DNA of 64,000 nucleotides from Microvirga terricola (lineage in GTDB: Bacteria > Pseudomonadota > Alphaproteobacteria > Rhizobiales > Beijerinckiaceae). Both the position numbers and the translations under genes were made by a program. The notes beneath the pieces are model-generated. The model was not told where the DNA came from, searched no databases, and worked only from the letters and a program-made list of their open reading frames with translations. The stretch covers positions 310,001 through 374,000 of the forward strand of contig NZ_JAATJS010000004.1 of NCBI RefSeq assembly GCF_011777495.1, given 5' to 3'. Within the stretch, counting starts at the first letter, position 1; each line of letters begins with the position of its first letter. Below are positions 1 to 10,692 of this stretch, piece after piece.

Positions 1-305
1 CATCCGCCCAATACACCGATCCCTGCCCCGACCATGTAACCAGTGCGGCGTCCTGCGCGGCGCATCAGCATGGCGGCGGGAATCGTGCCGAGGGCAAGGC
101 CCAGATTGAGCAGGCTGACGGGAAGGGTTGCGAGCTCCTTGTTCGTCGCGAGCGTCTGCCCAACCAGTCCGCCCAACGAGACCACGATTGCGGGGCTTGC
201 ACCGCCTAAGGCCTGTGCGCAGGCCAGAACCAGCGCGTTACGCTTGGCAAGGCCATCGCCCCCGACGGTCTGCGTGGCGTCAAAAGTGCGAGAATGAACC
301 GACAT
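1..305 (-). CDS. MFS transporter, N-terminal part (gene runs off the left edge)
   Basis: The minus-strand frame begins with ATG at 305 and stays open to the window edge, giving about 101 residues. It encodes a hydrophobic helix beginning near residue 24 (ALVLACAQALGG), a second one near residues 67-85, and then a basic loop RRAGRRTG, which resembles a degenerate motif A of the major facilitator superfamily between TM2 and TM3. The first 26 bases overlap the 3' end of thiL in another frame, so the two are probably translationally coupled. The substrate cannot be inferred. Family assignment rests on the N-terminus only. Confidence 0.7.
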   Translation of the reverse strand, partial: MSVHSRTFDATQTVGGDGLAKRNALVLACAQALGGASPAIVVSLGGLVGQTLATNKELATLPVSLLNLGLALGTIPAAMLMRRAGRRTGYMVGAGIGVLGG

Positions 306-1263
306 CGTAGCGTCTCTCGAAATCCTTCATCCGAAAGACCGGCGTTTCATGTCCTGGGACGACATGGCCGATGACGGACAGGGCAATGCCGACGCTATCT
401 GCCTCTTTTGCGAAGCTGTCGAGCTTGTTTTCGGGCACAGTGCAGAGAATTTCGTAGTCGTCGCCGCCGGTCAGCACCCGGTCAATCAGATCCGGCTGAG
501 CCTCCACGGACTTGCGAGCTGCCGCCGACAATGGAACCCGATCCGCCCCCACGACACCGGAGACGCCGCTCGCCCGGAGCATCTTGGCGAGATCCCCGGC
601 AAGGCCATCGGACACGTCCATGGCGGCGCTGGCATAGGCCCGGAGGGCGGCCGCCAGACGATACCGGGGCTGGGGGTTGAGGTAGCGGTCTGTGAGAAAC
701 GCTCTTTGGTCGGACGATAGGTTCTCCACCCATGCCGGGGAGCGCCTGACGAGTAGTCCCAAAGCGCCATCGCCGATCGTGCCCGTCACGCAGATCGCAT
801 GGCCCGCTTTCGCGGTCGCACGCTGAACCATGCGGCCCGCCGGCACCTCGCCGATGGCGGTGACGGAAAGGGTCAAAGCTCCCCTCGCCTTCACCGTGTC
901 GCCACCGAGCAGCGGACAGGAAAACTCGCGGGCGGCTTCGCCAAGGCCTCTCGCGAATTCTGTCAGCCAGGCCTCGGTCCAGTCCTCGGGCAGCGCGAGG
1001 CTCAACAGGAAACCCGCCGGATCGGCACCTTTCGCGGCGAGATCGGAGACATTCACGCCGAGCGCCTTGCGCGCGACGGAGCCCGGCGGATCGCCGGGCA
1101 GGAAATGCACGGTCTCGACAAGCGCATCGGTCGTCAGGACGAGGTCGTGGCCAGGCGTCGGCGACAGGCAGGCGGCGTCATCCTTCAGCCCCAGCCCGCC
1201 CGGCGCGGCCAGCGGCGCGAAAAACCGGGCAATCAGGCTGTCTTCGCCGGGACGTGAGGTCAT
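280..1263 (-). CDS. thiL: Thiamine-monophosphate kinase
   Basis: Phosphorylates thiamine monophosphate to thiamine diphosphate with ATP, the last step of cofactor synthesis, in the cytoplasm. The 327-residue protein shows the AIR synthase/ThiL superfamily pattern: KDDAA near residue 27, TTDALVETVHF near 44, NVSDLAAKGA near 71, GGDTVK near 120, MDVSDGL near 215 and GGDDYE near 266. These acidic residues bind Mg-ATP in the family. Length is typical. It lies 8 bases after nusB, the common alphaproteobacterial order, and overlaps the downstream MFS gene by 26 bases. Confidence 0.96.
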   Translation of the reverse strand: MTSRPGEDSLIARFFAPLAAPGGLGLKDDAACLSPTPGHDLVLTTDALVETVHFLPGDPPGSVARKALGVNVSDLAAKGADPAGFLLSLALPEDWTEAWLTEFARGLGEAAREFSCPLLGGDTVKARGALTLSVTAIGEVPAGRMVQRATAKAGHAICVTGTIGDGALGLLVRRSPAWVENLSSDQRAFLTDRYLNPQPRYRLAAALRAYASAAMDVSDGLAGDLAKMLRASGVSGVVGADRVPLSAAARKSVEAQPDLIDRVLTGGDDYEILCTVPENKLDSFAKEADSVGIALSVIGHVVPGHETPVFRMKDFERRYDVGSFSHF

Positions 1264-1271
1264 GCCTCGCC

Positions 1272-1751
1272 CTACCTCTTGGCTGGAGCGGCTTTCTTTT
1301 CCAGTTCCCCTGCCCGGACCTCTCTCGTCAGGGCATCCAGCACCGCGTTCACGAGGCCGGGTTCGTCACCGTCATAGAAGCTGTGCGTCACGTCCACATA
1401 CTCGGTGATCACGACACGCGCCGGAACATCCTTGCGGTAGATCAGCTCGTAGCAGCCCGCGCGCAGGATGGCGCGCAGCACGGCCTCGACGCGGGCCAGC
1501 GGCCAGCCTTCGGCCAGCGCCTTGTCGACCTTCACGTCGATCTCACGCTGGTTCGAGACGACGCCCGAGAGGATGTTGCTGAAGAAGGCGTTATCGGATG
1601 GCTGGAACTCGATGCCTTCGACCTCGCGGCCGATCCAGAACGCCTCGAACTCGGCCAGCGCGTCGACGACCGTCTTGCCGGACAGATCCATCTGATAGAG
1701 GGCCTGAACGGCCGCAAGGCGAGCAGCAGAGCGCTCGGCGGGCTTTGCCAT
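1272..1751 (-). CDS. nusB: Transcription antitermination factor NusB
   Basis: An all-helical RNA-binding protein that works with NusE (S10) in rRNA antitermination. The 159-residue sequence has the NusB start (ARLAAVQALYQMDLSG) and the C-terminal block ELIYRKDVPARVVITEYVD followed by GLVNAVLDAL, both diagnostic. The N-terminal Arg-rich stretch expected to contact boxA RNA is present. It starts two bases after the ribH stop codon, so it is almost certainly cotranscribed with the riboflavin genes. Pairing nusB with ribH is a very widespread arrangement. Confidence 0.96.
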   Translation of the reverse strand: MAKPAERSAARLAAVQALYQMDLSGKTVVDALAEFEAFWIGREVEGIEFQPSDNAFFSNILSGVVSNQREIDVKVDKALAEGWPLARVEAVLRAILRAGCYELIYRKDVPARVVITEYVDVTHSFYDGDEPGLVNAVLDALTREVRAGELEKKAAPAKR

Positions 1752-1753
1752 GA

Positions 1754-2245
1754 TCAGGCCTCCTCAAGCTTGCGCTTGATGCGCAGAACGGCCAAGGCCG
1801 CGTCCACCGCGCCGCCGCCCTTGTTCAATTCATTCACGCGGGCGCGGGTCCAGGCCTGCGCGTCATTCTCGACGGTGAGAATGCCGTTGGCGAGCGGAAT
1901 GCGCCGCTCAACCGACAGGTCCATCAGCGCCCGTGCGCTCTCGCCCGCGACAATGTCGTAATGTCCGGTCTCGCCCCGGATCACGCAGCCGAGCGTCACG
2001 ACGGCATCATAGGGCTTTCCGGCCCTTTCGGCACCGTCGAGCGCGATGGCAACCGTCGACGGGATTTCGAGCGCGCCATCGACGGTCAGCACATCGACCT
2101 TCGCCTGCGCCGCATCCGCTACCCCGCGCGCACCGCGCAGAAGTTCATCGGCGATATCGTCATAGAAGCGGGCTTCCACGATCAGGATGCGCGCGCCGGG
2201 AACGGGCGGGCGGGCAGCGGCGGGTTTTGAAGAATGCGAAACCAT
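1754..2245 (-). CDS. ribH: 6,7-dimethyl-8-ribityllumazine synthase
   Basis: Condenses 5-amino-6-ribitylaminouracil with dihydroxybutanone phosphate to give the riboflavin precursor. The 163-residue protein contains the lumazine synthase landmarks: [15 protein letters not shown] near the N-terminus, [22 protein letters not shown] (here [14 protein letters not shown]) and the C-terminal NGILTVEND region. The conserved His following RGETGHYD is the family's proton shuttle. A 74-base gap separates it from ribE upstream, the only sizeable gap in this operon; it holds a short inverted repeat around 2292-2312 that lacks a U tract and is not an obvious terminator. Confidence 0.96.
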   Translation of the reverse strand: MVSHSSKPAAARPPVPGARILIVEARFYDDIADELLRGARGVADAAQAKVDVLTVDGALEIPSTVAIALDGAERAGKPYDAVVTLGCVIRGETGHYDIVAGESARALMDLSVERRIPLANGILTVENDAQAWTRARVNELNKGGGAVDAALAVLRIKRKLEEA

Positions 2246-2319
2246 ACGAAGTCTTTCGACGCTGCCAGAGCCGCGTCGGGTTGGGTGGCAGTGCCAACGT
2301 GAATGAGGTTGGCGTTCCC

Positions 2320-2955
2320 CTACCCCGCCCCGCGGGCATCCGCAAGACGTGCGGCATAGCGCGCCATCAAATCGACCTCGAGATTGAGCTTGTCGCCGGC
2401 CTTGCGCTCACCCCAGGTGGTGACCGCGAGCGTGTGGGGGATGATGAGAACGGAAAACAGGTCACCCTCGACCGAATTGACGGTCAGCGACGTGCCGTCG
2501 AGGCAGACCGAGCCCTTTTCCGCGATGAAGGGGGCGAGCGCCGCCGGTGCCTTGATGACGAAACGGGCCGTCGGTCCCCAGGGATTGTCGGTCGCGGTAA
2601 TCGCTTCCACCGCCACGATGGTCGCAACGCCGTCCACGTGCCCCGTGACGATATGGCCGCCGAGTTCGTCGCCGATCTTCAGCGAGCGCTCCAGATTGAT
2701 GCGGGTGCCTGCAACCCAATCCGGCACGGTCGTACGCTCCAGCGTCTCGGCGGCAGCATCCACATCGAACCAGCAGCCGCCCTCACGTGCGCCCACAGCC
2801 ACCACCGTCAGGCACGGACCGCCGCAGGCGATGGATGCGCCAAGCGCGATAGTTTCCGCGTCATAGGACGATCGAATGCGCAGGCGCTTCAACGTGCCCT
2901 GGAAACCCTCTTCCGCGACGACCTCGCCAATATCGGTGACTATGCCGGTGAACAT
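2320..2955 (-). CDS. ribE: Riboflavin synthase, alpha subunit
   Basis: Dismutates two 6,7-dimethyl-8-ribityllumazine molecules into riboflavin and the pyrimidine precursor. The 211-residue protein starts [12 protein letters not shown], the canonical N-terminus, and has two tandem lumazine-binding barrels. The first includes [14 protein letters not shown] near residues 39-52; the second includes [13 protein letters not shown] near 147-159, the paralogous signature. Its ATG shares one base with the ribD stop codon (TGATG), indicating translational coupling. Sometimes named ribC in other annotations. Confidence 0.96.
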   Translation of the reverse strand: MFTGIVTDIGEVVAEEGFQGTLKRLRIRSSYDAETIALGASIACGGPCLTVVAVGAREGGCWFDVDAAAETLERTTVPDWVAGTRINLERSLKIGDELGGHIVTGHVDGVATIVAVEAITATDNPWGPTARFVIKAPAALAPFIAEKGSVCLDGTSLTVNSVEGDLFSVLIIPHTLAVTTWGERKAGDKLNLEVDLMARYAARLADARGAG

Positions 2956-4097
2956 CAGGGCCTCTCCCAGAACATGAACAGATCGGATTCGGCCTGGTCA
3001 TCACCCATAAAAGCCAGCTCGTCTATTCTTTCCTGAAGAGCCATGCCGAGAGCTGGGATGTCCCCTTCCCCACGCGCGGAGCGGCCGGTAATGAGCACCA
3101 GCTCGTCGATGAGATCGGCCCGCGCCAAGGCGTCGGCGAGACCGGGACCACCCTCACAAAATACGCGCGTCAGTCCCCGCGTGCCGAGAAGGTGCAGAGC
3201 CTCCGGCAATGCAACATGACCGGCCGCATCGGCGGACACGCGCATCACCTCGACGCCGCGCTGTACAAGCGCCCGCTCAGCCTCCACAGGCGCAGCGATA
3301 GTCGTGACGACCCAGGTCGGCACCTCTCGCGCACCCGCCACGACGCGCGCCGTCAACGGCGTGCGCAAATGGCTGTCGATGACGATACGGATTGGCGAGC
3401 GCGCTTCCATTCCGGGCAGACGCACGGTGAGAAGCGGATCGTCCGCCAACGCTGTGCCGATGCCGACCATGATAGCGTCCGCATGCGCGCGCATCATATG
3501 CACCCGCGCATTTGCACCCTCACCCGTAATCATCAACCGCGCGCCCCGGCTGCTTCCGGCAAATCCTTCGGTCGTGCGCGCCAGTTTTACCGTGACGGCA
3601 GGTCTGCCCTTCGTGACACGGGTGATGTGGCCGCGATGGATGCGGAAGGCCGGCTCGCGGAGACATCCCGTCGTCACCGCAATGCCCGCGTCCCGCAGGA
3701 GCGTATGACCTAGTCCCGCGACTCGATCATCCGGATCTTCAAGCGCCGAGACGACACGCGCGACGCCCGATGCGATCACCGCATCGGTGCAAGGCGGCGA
3801 CTTGCCGTGATGAGAGCACGGTTCGAGCGAAACATAGAGGGTTGCGCCCCGCGCACGCTCGCCTGCCTCGGCAAGCGCCACACGCTCCGCATGGGGCCGC
3901 CCGCCCAGTTGGGTCACTCCCTGCGAGATGATGAAAGGCACATCGCCGCTCTCGTCCACCACCACGCAACCGACGGAAGGATTGGGCCAGGTCAGGCCGA
4001 GGTTGCGCTGCCCAAGCGCGATGGCGAGACGCATGAAGCGCTCGTCCTGGTGGGGCTTGTCGGGGGATGCGTCCTGCGGGTCGGAGGCCGTCATCAC
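2955..4097 (-). CDS. ribD: Bifunctional pyrimidine deaminase/reductase RibD
   Basis: Carries out the deamination and side-chain reduction steps of riboflavin synthesis from GTP. The 380-residue protein has an N-terminal zinc deaminase domain with HAE at residues 69-71 and [11 protein letters not shown] at 93-103, which supply the zinc ligands and catalytic Glu. A C-terminal NADPH reductase domain starts near residue 165 ([12 protein letters not shown]) and includes [11 protein letters not shown] and [12 protein letters not shown]. Its ATG overlaps the nrdR stop by four bases (ATGA). No ribA/ribB gene is in the window, so the pathway is incomplete locally. Confidence 0.96.
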   Translation of the reverse strand: MMTASDPQDASPDKPHQDERFMRLAIALGQRNLGLTWPNPSVGCVVVDESGDVPFIISQGVTQLGGRPHAERVALAEAGERARGATLYVSLEPCSHHGKSPPCTDAVIASGVARVVSALEDPDDRVAGLGHTLLRDAGIAVTTGCLREPAFRIHRGHITRVTKGRPAVTVKLARTTEGFAGSSRGARLMITGEGANARVHMMRAHADAIMVGIGTALADDPLLTVRLPGMEARSPIRIVIDSHLRTPLTARVVAGAREVPTWVVTTIAAPVEAERALVQRGVEVMRVSADAAGHVALPEALHLLGTRGLTRVFCEGGPGLADALARADLIDELVLITGRSARGEGDIPALGMALQERIDELAFMGDDQAESDLFMFWERP

Positions 4098-4597
4098 TCG
4101 GACTGCACGGGCTTGCGCTTGGCCTTCGAGGCGGCCTTTGCGGCCGCATCGTCCGCGAGTTCGCCAAGAATCTCCCTGAAGTCCTTCGCCTCGCTGAAGT
4201 CCTTGTACACCGAAGCGAACCGGACATAGGCGACGTCGTCGAGGCCTTTCAGCCCTTCCATGACGAGTTCGCCGACCGTCTCGCTCGGCACCTCGGGCTC
4301 GCCCATGCTCTCCAATTGCCGGACGATGCCGTTGATCATCCGCTCGACCCTGTCGGGGTCCACGGAGCGTTTGCGTAGCGCGACATCAACCGATTGCTGG
4401 AGCTTGTCCCGGTCGAACGGCACGCGCCGACCGGAACGCTTGAGCACGAACAGCTCGCGCAACTGGACACGCTCGAAGGTCGTGAACCGACCTCCGCAAT
4501 CCGGACAGACGCGGCGGCGGCGGATGGCCGAAGCATCATCCGTCGGCCGAGAATCCTTCACCTGCGTATCCAGGCTCCCGCAATAGGGGCAGCGCAT
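4094..4597 (-). CDS. nrdR: Transcriptional repressor NrdR
   Basis: A nucleotide-sensing repressor of ribonucleotide reductase genes. The 167-residue protein has an N-terminal zinc ribbon with cysteines at 3, 6, 31 and 34 (CPYC and CPDC) followed by an ATP-cone domain starting near residue 50 ([15 protein letters not shown]). Residues SRP at 16-18 are conserved in the family. The length slightly exceeds the usual 150 residues because of a Lys/Ala-rich tail. It sits between glyA and the riboflavin genes, as is usual in Rhizobiales. No NrdR boxes were found in the window. Confidence 0.96.
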   Translation of the reverse strand: MRCPYCGSLDTQVKDSRPTDDASAIRRRRVCPDCGGRFTTFERVQLRELFVLKRSGRRVPFDRDKLQQSVDVALRKRSVDPDRVERMINGIVRQLESMGEPEVPSETVGELVMEGLKGLDDVAYVRFASVYKDFSEAKDFREILGELADDAAAKAASKAKRKPVQSE

Positions 4598-4612
4598 GTG
4601 TCAGCTCACGCC

Positions 4613-5917
4613 TCAGCTGTAGATCGGGAAGCGTTTGGTCAGCTCGTGAACACGCGTCTTGACCGATTCCTCGACCGCCTTGTTGGCCTCTTCGCCATGC
4701 TTGGCGAGGCCGTCGAGGGTCTCGACGATCAGTTCACCCACCTTACGGAATTCCGCCACGCCGAAGCCGCGCGAGGTGGCGGCGGGGGTGCCGAGGCGGA
4801 TACCCGAAGTGACCATCGGCTTCTCGGGGTCGAAGGGCACGCCGTTCTTGTTGCAGGTGATGTGCGCGCGGCCGAGCGCCAGCTCGGCGGCCTTACCGGT
4901 GAGCTTCTTGGGACGCAGATCGACCAGCATCAGGTGGTTGTCCGTGCCGCCAGCGACGATGGCGTAGCCGTTCGACAGCATGGTGTCGGCGAGCGCCTTG
5001 GCGTTCTCGACGACGGAGCGGGCATAGACCTTGAAATCGGGGCGCAGCGCCTCGCCGAAGGCCACCGCCTTCGCCGCAATGACGTGCATGAGCGGGCCGC
5101 CCTGGAGGCCGGGGAAGATCGCCGAATTGACCTTCTTGGCGATGTCCTCGTCATTGGTGAGGATCATGCCGCCGCGCGGGCCGCGCAGGGTTTTGTGGGT
5201 CGTAGTGGTGACCACATGAGCGTGAGGGAACGGCGACGGATGCGCGCCGCCCGCCACCAGACCGGCGAAGTGCGCGATGTCCACCATGAAGAATGCGCCG
5301 ACCTCATCCGCGATTTCGCGGAAGCGGGCGAAGTCCCAGAAGCGGGAATAGGCCGAGCCGCCGGCCACGATGACCTTGGGCTTATGCTCGCGAGCGAGAC
5401 GCGCAACTTCGTCCATATCGATGATCTGGTCGCTCTCGCGGACCTTGTAGCTGACCACGTTGAACCACTTGCCGGACATGTTGACCGGCGAACCGTGCGT
5501 CAGGTGGCCGCCGCAGGCGAGGTCCAGGCCCATGAAGGTGTCGCCCGGCTTCATCAATGCCATGAACACGGCCTGGTTGGCCTGGCTGCCGGAATTCGGC
5601 TGAACGTTGGCGAACTTGCAGTCGAAGAGGCGCTTGGCGCGGTCGATCGCCAGCTCTTCGGCGATATCAACGAATTGGCAGCCGCCATAGTAGCGGCGGC
5701 CCGGATAGCCCTCCGCATACTTGTTGGTCATGATGGAGCCTTGAGCTTCCAGCACGGCGCGGGAGACGATGTTCTCCGACGCGATCAGCTCGATTTCGTC
5801 GCGCTGACGGCCAAGTTCAAGCTGAATGGCGCGGGCAATTTCGGGATCGCTGTCGGCGAGGCCCGCCGAGAAAAAGCTATTGGAAAGATGACCTTGCGCC
5901 GCTTCGTTCATGCTCAT
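4613..5917 (-). CDS. glyA: Serine hydroxymethyltransferase
   Basis: PLP enzyme converting serine and tetrahydrofolate to glycine and methylene-THF, the main one-carbon source. The 434-residue protein has [14 protein letters not shown] near residue 67 and the PLP lysine in [14 protein letters not shown] (Lys 242). Length is typical. The first of two nearby ATGs (5917) is favoured by AAAGGG placed about six bases upstream. It is the first gene of the run leading through nrdR and the rib genes, with a 15-base gap to nrdR. The 170 bases upstream should hold its promoter, but I could not identify one with confidence. Confidence 0.97.
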   Translation of the reverse strand: MSMNEAAQGHLSNSFFSAGLADSDPEIARAIQLELGRQRDEIELIASENIVSRAVLEAQGSIMTNKYAEGYPGRRYYGGCQFVDIAEELAIDRAKRLFDCKFANVQPNSGSQANQAVFMALMKPGDTFMGLDLACGGHLTHGSPVNMSGKWFNVVSYKVRESDQIIDMDEVARLAREHKPKVIVAGGSAYSRFWDFARFREIADEVGAFFMVDIAHFAGLVAGGAHPSPFPHAHVVTTTTHKTLRGPRGGMILTNDEDIAKKVNSAIFPGLQGGPLMHVIAAKAVAFGEALRPDFKVYARSVVENAKALADTMLSNGYAIVAGGTDNHLMLVDLRPKKLTGKAAELALGRAHITCNKNGVPFDPEKPMVTSGIRLGTPAATSRGFGVAEFRKVGELIVETLDGLAKHGEEANKAVEESVKTRVHELTKRFPIYS

Positions 5918-6087
5918 GCTTAACCCTTTGCCGCCTACGCGGAGAATGGACCTTCGACTGCGCTCACGGCTTTATCACGCCCGCAAGGAGCGCGCCAAGC
6001 CGCCCATTGTCACCCGCAGCCGGCTATCCCGGCTTAAATGGCTTGTAGCGGCTTGGATTTACAGGGCTCCGAGGCGGGGGCCAGGCG

Positions 6088-6300
6088 CTATGCTTTCTTC
6101 AGAAATTCCGTCCTGAGAACGAGATCCTTGACCTTCTCGGCCCGGCACTCGACTTCATCTTCGTTGCCCGTCAGCCGGATGTTCTTGATCAAGGTACCCC
6201 GCTTCAGGGTTACGGAGGTTCCCTTCACCTTCAAATCCTTGATGAGGGTGACGGAATCGCCGTCCTTGAGCGGCGTACCATTGCTGTCTCTCACGTCCAT
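6088..6300 (-). CDS. Short PhnA/YjdM C-terminal-domain protein
   Basis: A 70-residue protein matching the C-terminal domain of PhnA/YjdM: VRDSNGTPLKDGDSV, LIKDLKVKGTS and KNIRL are recognisable family blocks, ending in the usual basic tail (EFLKKA). The N-terminal zinc ribbon of full-length PhnA (around 110 residues) is missing; the upstream frame offers no cysteine pair. GAGG seven bases before the ATG at 6300 supports the start. Despite the old alkylphosphonate label, the family has no firmly established catalytic role, so I do not infer phosphonate use. Confidence 0.8.
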   Translation of the reverse strand: MDVRDSNGTPLKDGDSVTLIKDLKVKGTSVTLKRGTLIKNIRLTGNEDEVECRAEKVKDLVLRTEFLKKA

Positions 6301-6344
6301 GGTTGGTCCTCATTCTGAAATCTGCGATGAGGCTCCTTAGCGCG

Positions 6345-6386
6345 CCGCACCGCAAAAACAAAACGGCCCGCCTTTCGGGCGGGCCG
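6345..6386 (-). terminator. Intrinsic terminator of the L,D-transpeptidase gene
   Basis: A perfect nine-base-pair stem (arms 6364-6372 and 6378-6386, five-base loop) is followed on the minus strand by a T-rich tract (TTTTGTTTTT). It lies 21 bases past the stop of the minus-strand L,D-transpeptidase gene. Confidence 0.85.
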
Positions 6387-6406
6387 CTCGTCGGATCATA
6401 TCGCGA

Positions 6407-7675
6407 TCAATTCTGCAGGAACATTTCCTGATCGGGCTCGTTCGGGACGCGGCTTGCGACCGGGACCGCGCTACCGAGGCCGTCCTTGTTGTAGATGTCG
6501 TCACGGAACTGCACGAGGCCGTCAGGCGTCGCCCAGGCGGTGATGTAGACCCAGTAGATATTGACCGGCACGGCAAGGCGCGCGTCGGTGCGCGAACCGG
6601 CCTTGAAGGTCGCGTCGATCTGCTCGCGGCTCCAGCCGGGCGTGTCCTTCAACAGCCACTCGATGTAGTCGCGCACGTTCTGCACGCGGATGCAGCCCGA
6701 GGACACGAAGCGGAAATCGTCGCCGAAAATGCCCTTCGACGGGGTGTCGTGCATGTACACGCCGTGCGGGTTCGGAATGTTGATGCGCACGAAGCCCATG
6801 GAGTTGAGCTCGCCGCCCGAGTCCTGACGGAAGCGGTAGCGGGTCGCCTCATCCGAGAACCAGTTGACCTGGCTCGGGCTAAGCTCCTGCCCCGCACCAT
6901 TGAAGATGCGGATCTTGTTGTCGGTGAGGTAGTTCGGCTCCTTCTGCATCTTGGGGATCAGATCCTTGCGGATGATCGAAGCCGGGACGGTCCAGAAGGG
7001 GTTGAAATTGATCTCGACGACCTTGGAATTGATCAGCGGCGACTGACGGTCGATCTTGCCGACACCCGCTGCATGGCGCGTGTGAACGACGCCGTCTTCC
7101 ACCGTCTCGACGAGGGCTGCGGGAATATTCGCGACCACATAGCGGCGGCCGAGATTGCCGAAGCTGCGGAGGCGGACGAGATTGATCTCGAGCTGACGGA
7201 TGCGGATGTCGGCCGGCACGTTCATGGCCGCGACGGTCGCGCTCGTCATGGTGCCGGTGGAGCTGAGGCCGTGGCGAGCCTGGAAGCGGCGCACGCCTGC
7301 CTCTACGTAAGAATCGTAAACGGGCGATTCGCCCGCCGCCGGATCGAGATCGCCGGTGACGATGAGGCGCTGACGAAGCCCCGTGACGGCAGCGCTCTTC
7401 GAGCCGACGCGCAGACCGTCGACGCCCCGCACCATCGGCCAGCCGCCGCGCGCCGCGATATCGCGATAGCGCTGGATCATCTCCTCCGTCGCAGCGAGAG
7501 CCTCGTGCGACAGCATCGGCGTGGAGGTGCGCTGCACGCGGGTGCGGGACACCGCCTCGTAGTTCTGCGACCACTCCGCCTGGCTCTGGTTCTGGGCGAA
7601 TTGCTGGGCCAGGGCCGCCGCCGGGGTAAAGACCAGGGTGAGCGATCCTGTCAGAAGGGAACGGCGAGACAACAT
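6407..7675 (-). CDS. L,D-transpeptidase (YcbB/LdtD-like, exported)
   Basis: Probably forms 3-3 crosslinks in peptidoglycan or attaches proteins to it, in the periplasm. The 422-residue protein has a signal peptide with a twin-arginine-like start (MLSRRSLLTGSLTLVF, cleavage near ALAQ), a peptidoglycan-binding domain near residues 85-155 (RVGSKSAAVTGLRQRL, FQARHGLSSTG) and a YkuD catalytic domain. The catalytic signature is HDTPS (His 309) followed by SSGCIRV (Cys 328). The domain order and length match YcbB-type enzymes. It stands alone, with its own terminator. Which crosslink it makes cannot be told. Confidence 0.92.
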   Translation of the reverse strand: MLSRRSLLTGSLTLVFTPAAALAQQFAQNQSQAEWSQNYEAVSRTRVQRTSTPMLSHEALAATEEMIQRYRDIAARGGWPMVRGVDGLRVGSKSAAVTGLRQRLIVTGDLDPAAGESPVYDSYVEAGVRRFQARHGLSSTGTMTSATVAAMNVPADIRIRQLEINLVRLRSFGNLGRRYVVANIPAALVETVEDGVVHTRHAAGVGKIDRQSPLINSKVVEINFNPFWTVPASIIRKDLIPKMQKEPNYLTDNKIRIFNGAGQELSPSQVNWFSDEATRYRFRQDSGGELNSMGFVRINIPNPHGVYMHDTPSKGIFGDDFRFVSSGCIRVQNVRDYIEWLLKDTPGWSREQIDATFKAGSRTDARLAVPVNIYWVYITAWATPDGLVQFRDDIYNKDGLGSAVPVASRVPNEPDQEMFLQN

Positions 7676-7936
7676 GGGCGCAGGCTTTTCTTCAGGTTAG
7701 ACGTGGAGCAATAACGCGGGCGCAGGACAATTCTTCGTTGAACCGGCCTCGCACCCGGCCGAAAATGCCGGGATACGATTAAGGAACGGTATCGAAAACC
7801 GGGAACATCGGGGCCATTTTATGGCAAAAATGACGCCCTCCCCGCTTCCGGCCCTCACAACCGCTCAGCTTCAATCTCTAAGCGACGAGTGTGTGTTTGG
7901 GGATACACTTCTTTGTGAGCAGAGCGGGATCGTTTC

Positions 7937-8400
7937 CTATGGCTGCTCTTCCTGAGCAGCGAGCCAGGACACCGCGAGATAGACTGCGACGAGGGTCAAA
8001 AAGAACAGCATCGTCATGATGCCACTGGAGACGATGCCGGGAAAGAAAGCCGCCAGGATGAGGTGGCTCATCACTGCCAGAAGCCACATGATTCCGCCCC
8101 AGGTACCCGCCATCCAGAGGCCGACGGCGGCAATCAGGTCGATGAGCGCGAAATAGATGATGGTGGCCTGATAGCCCGTGGACCGGGCTTCGAAAGCGCC
8201 CGGAGGGGTCCACACGCCAAGAATCGTGGACCAGGCGCTCAACCCCTTCATGATCCACAAAATCGATAAGAGACGCATGAACCAGGTGAGCAGAAAGCTC
8301 CAGCGCATGGCGTTGGGGGCGGCCGGGCGCTCCTCGATCCGGTCGGACGGATAGTCCCGCGCGGCGTCGAAGGCAGGCGACTGGATGGGGGACTTTGCCA

Positions 8401-8401
<1 letters not shown>
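7937..8401 (-). CDS. DUF6163 family membrane protein
   Basis: A 154-residue protein with about four predicted membrane helices (WSFLLTWFMRLLSILWIM, ATIIYFALIDLIAAVGLWM, IMWLLAVMSHLILAAFF, IMTMLFFLTLVAVYLAV). I recognise it as the DUF6163 family found across Rhizobiales; function unknown. Its ATG shares one base with the stop of the upstream hydrolase gene (TGATG), so the pair is translationally coupled. A longer frame covering the same bases on this strand lacks membrane-protein character and was discarded. Confidence 0.8.
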
Positions 8402-10675
<2,274 letters not shown>

Positions 10676-10692
10676 CCAACCTCAGGGCCTCC

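Noticed and set aside
2246-2319. Possible FMN riboswitch between ribE and ribH
   Set aside because: The 74-base gap is too short for the RFN element and lacks its conserved blocks; only a simple inverted repeat is present.
5918-6087. Glycine riboswitch ahead of glyA
   Set aside because: The 170-base gap lacks the conserved tandem aptamer features and glyA is a producer of glycine here without degradative partners.
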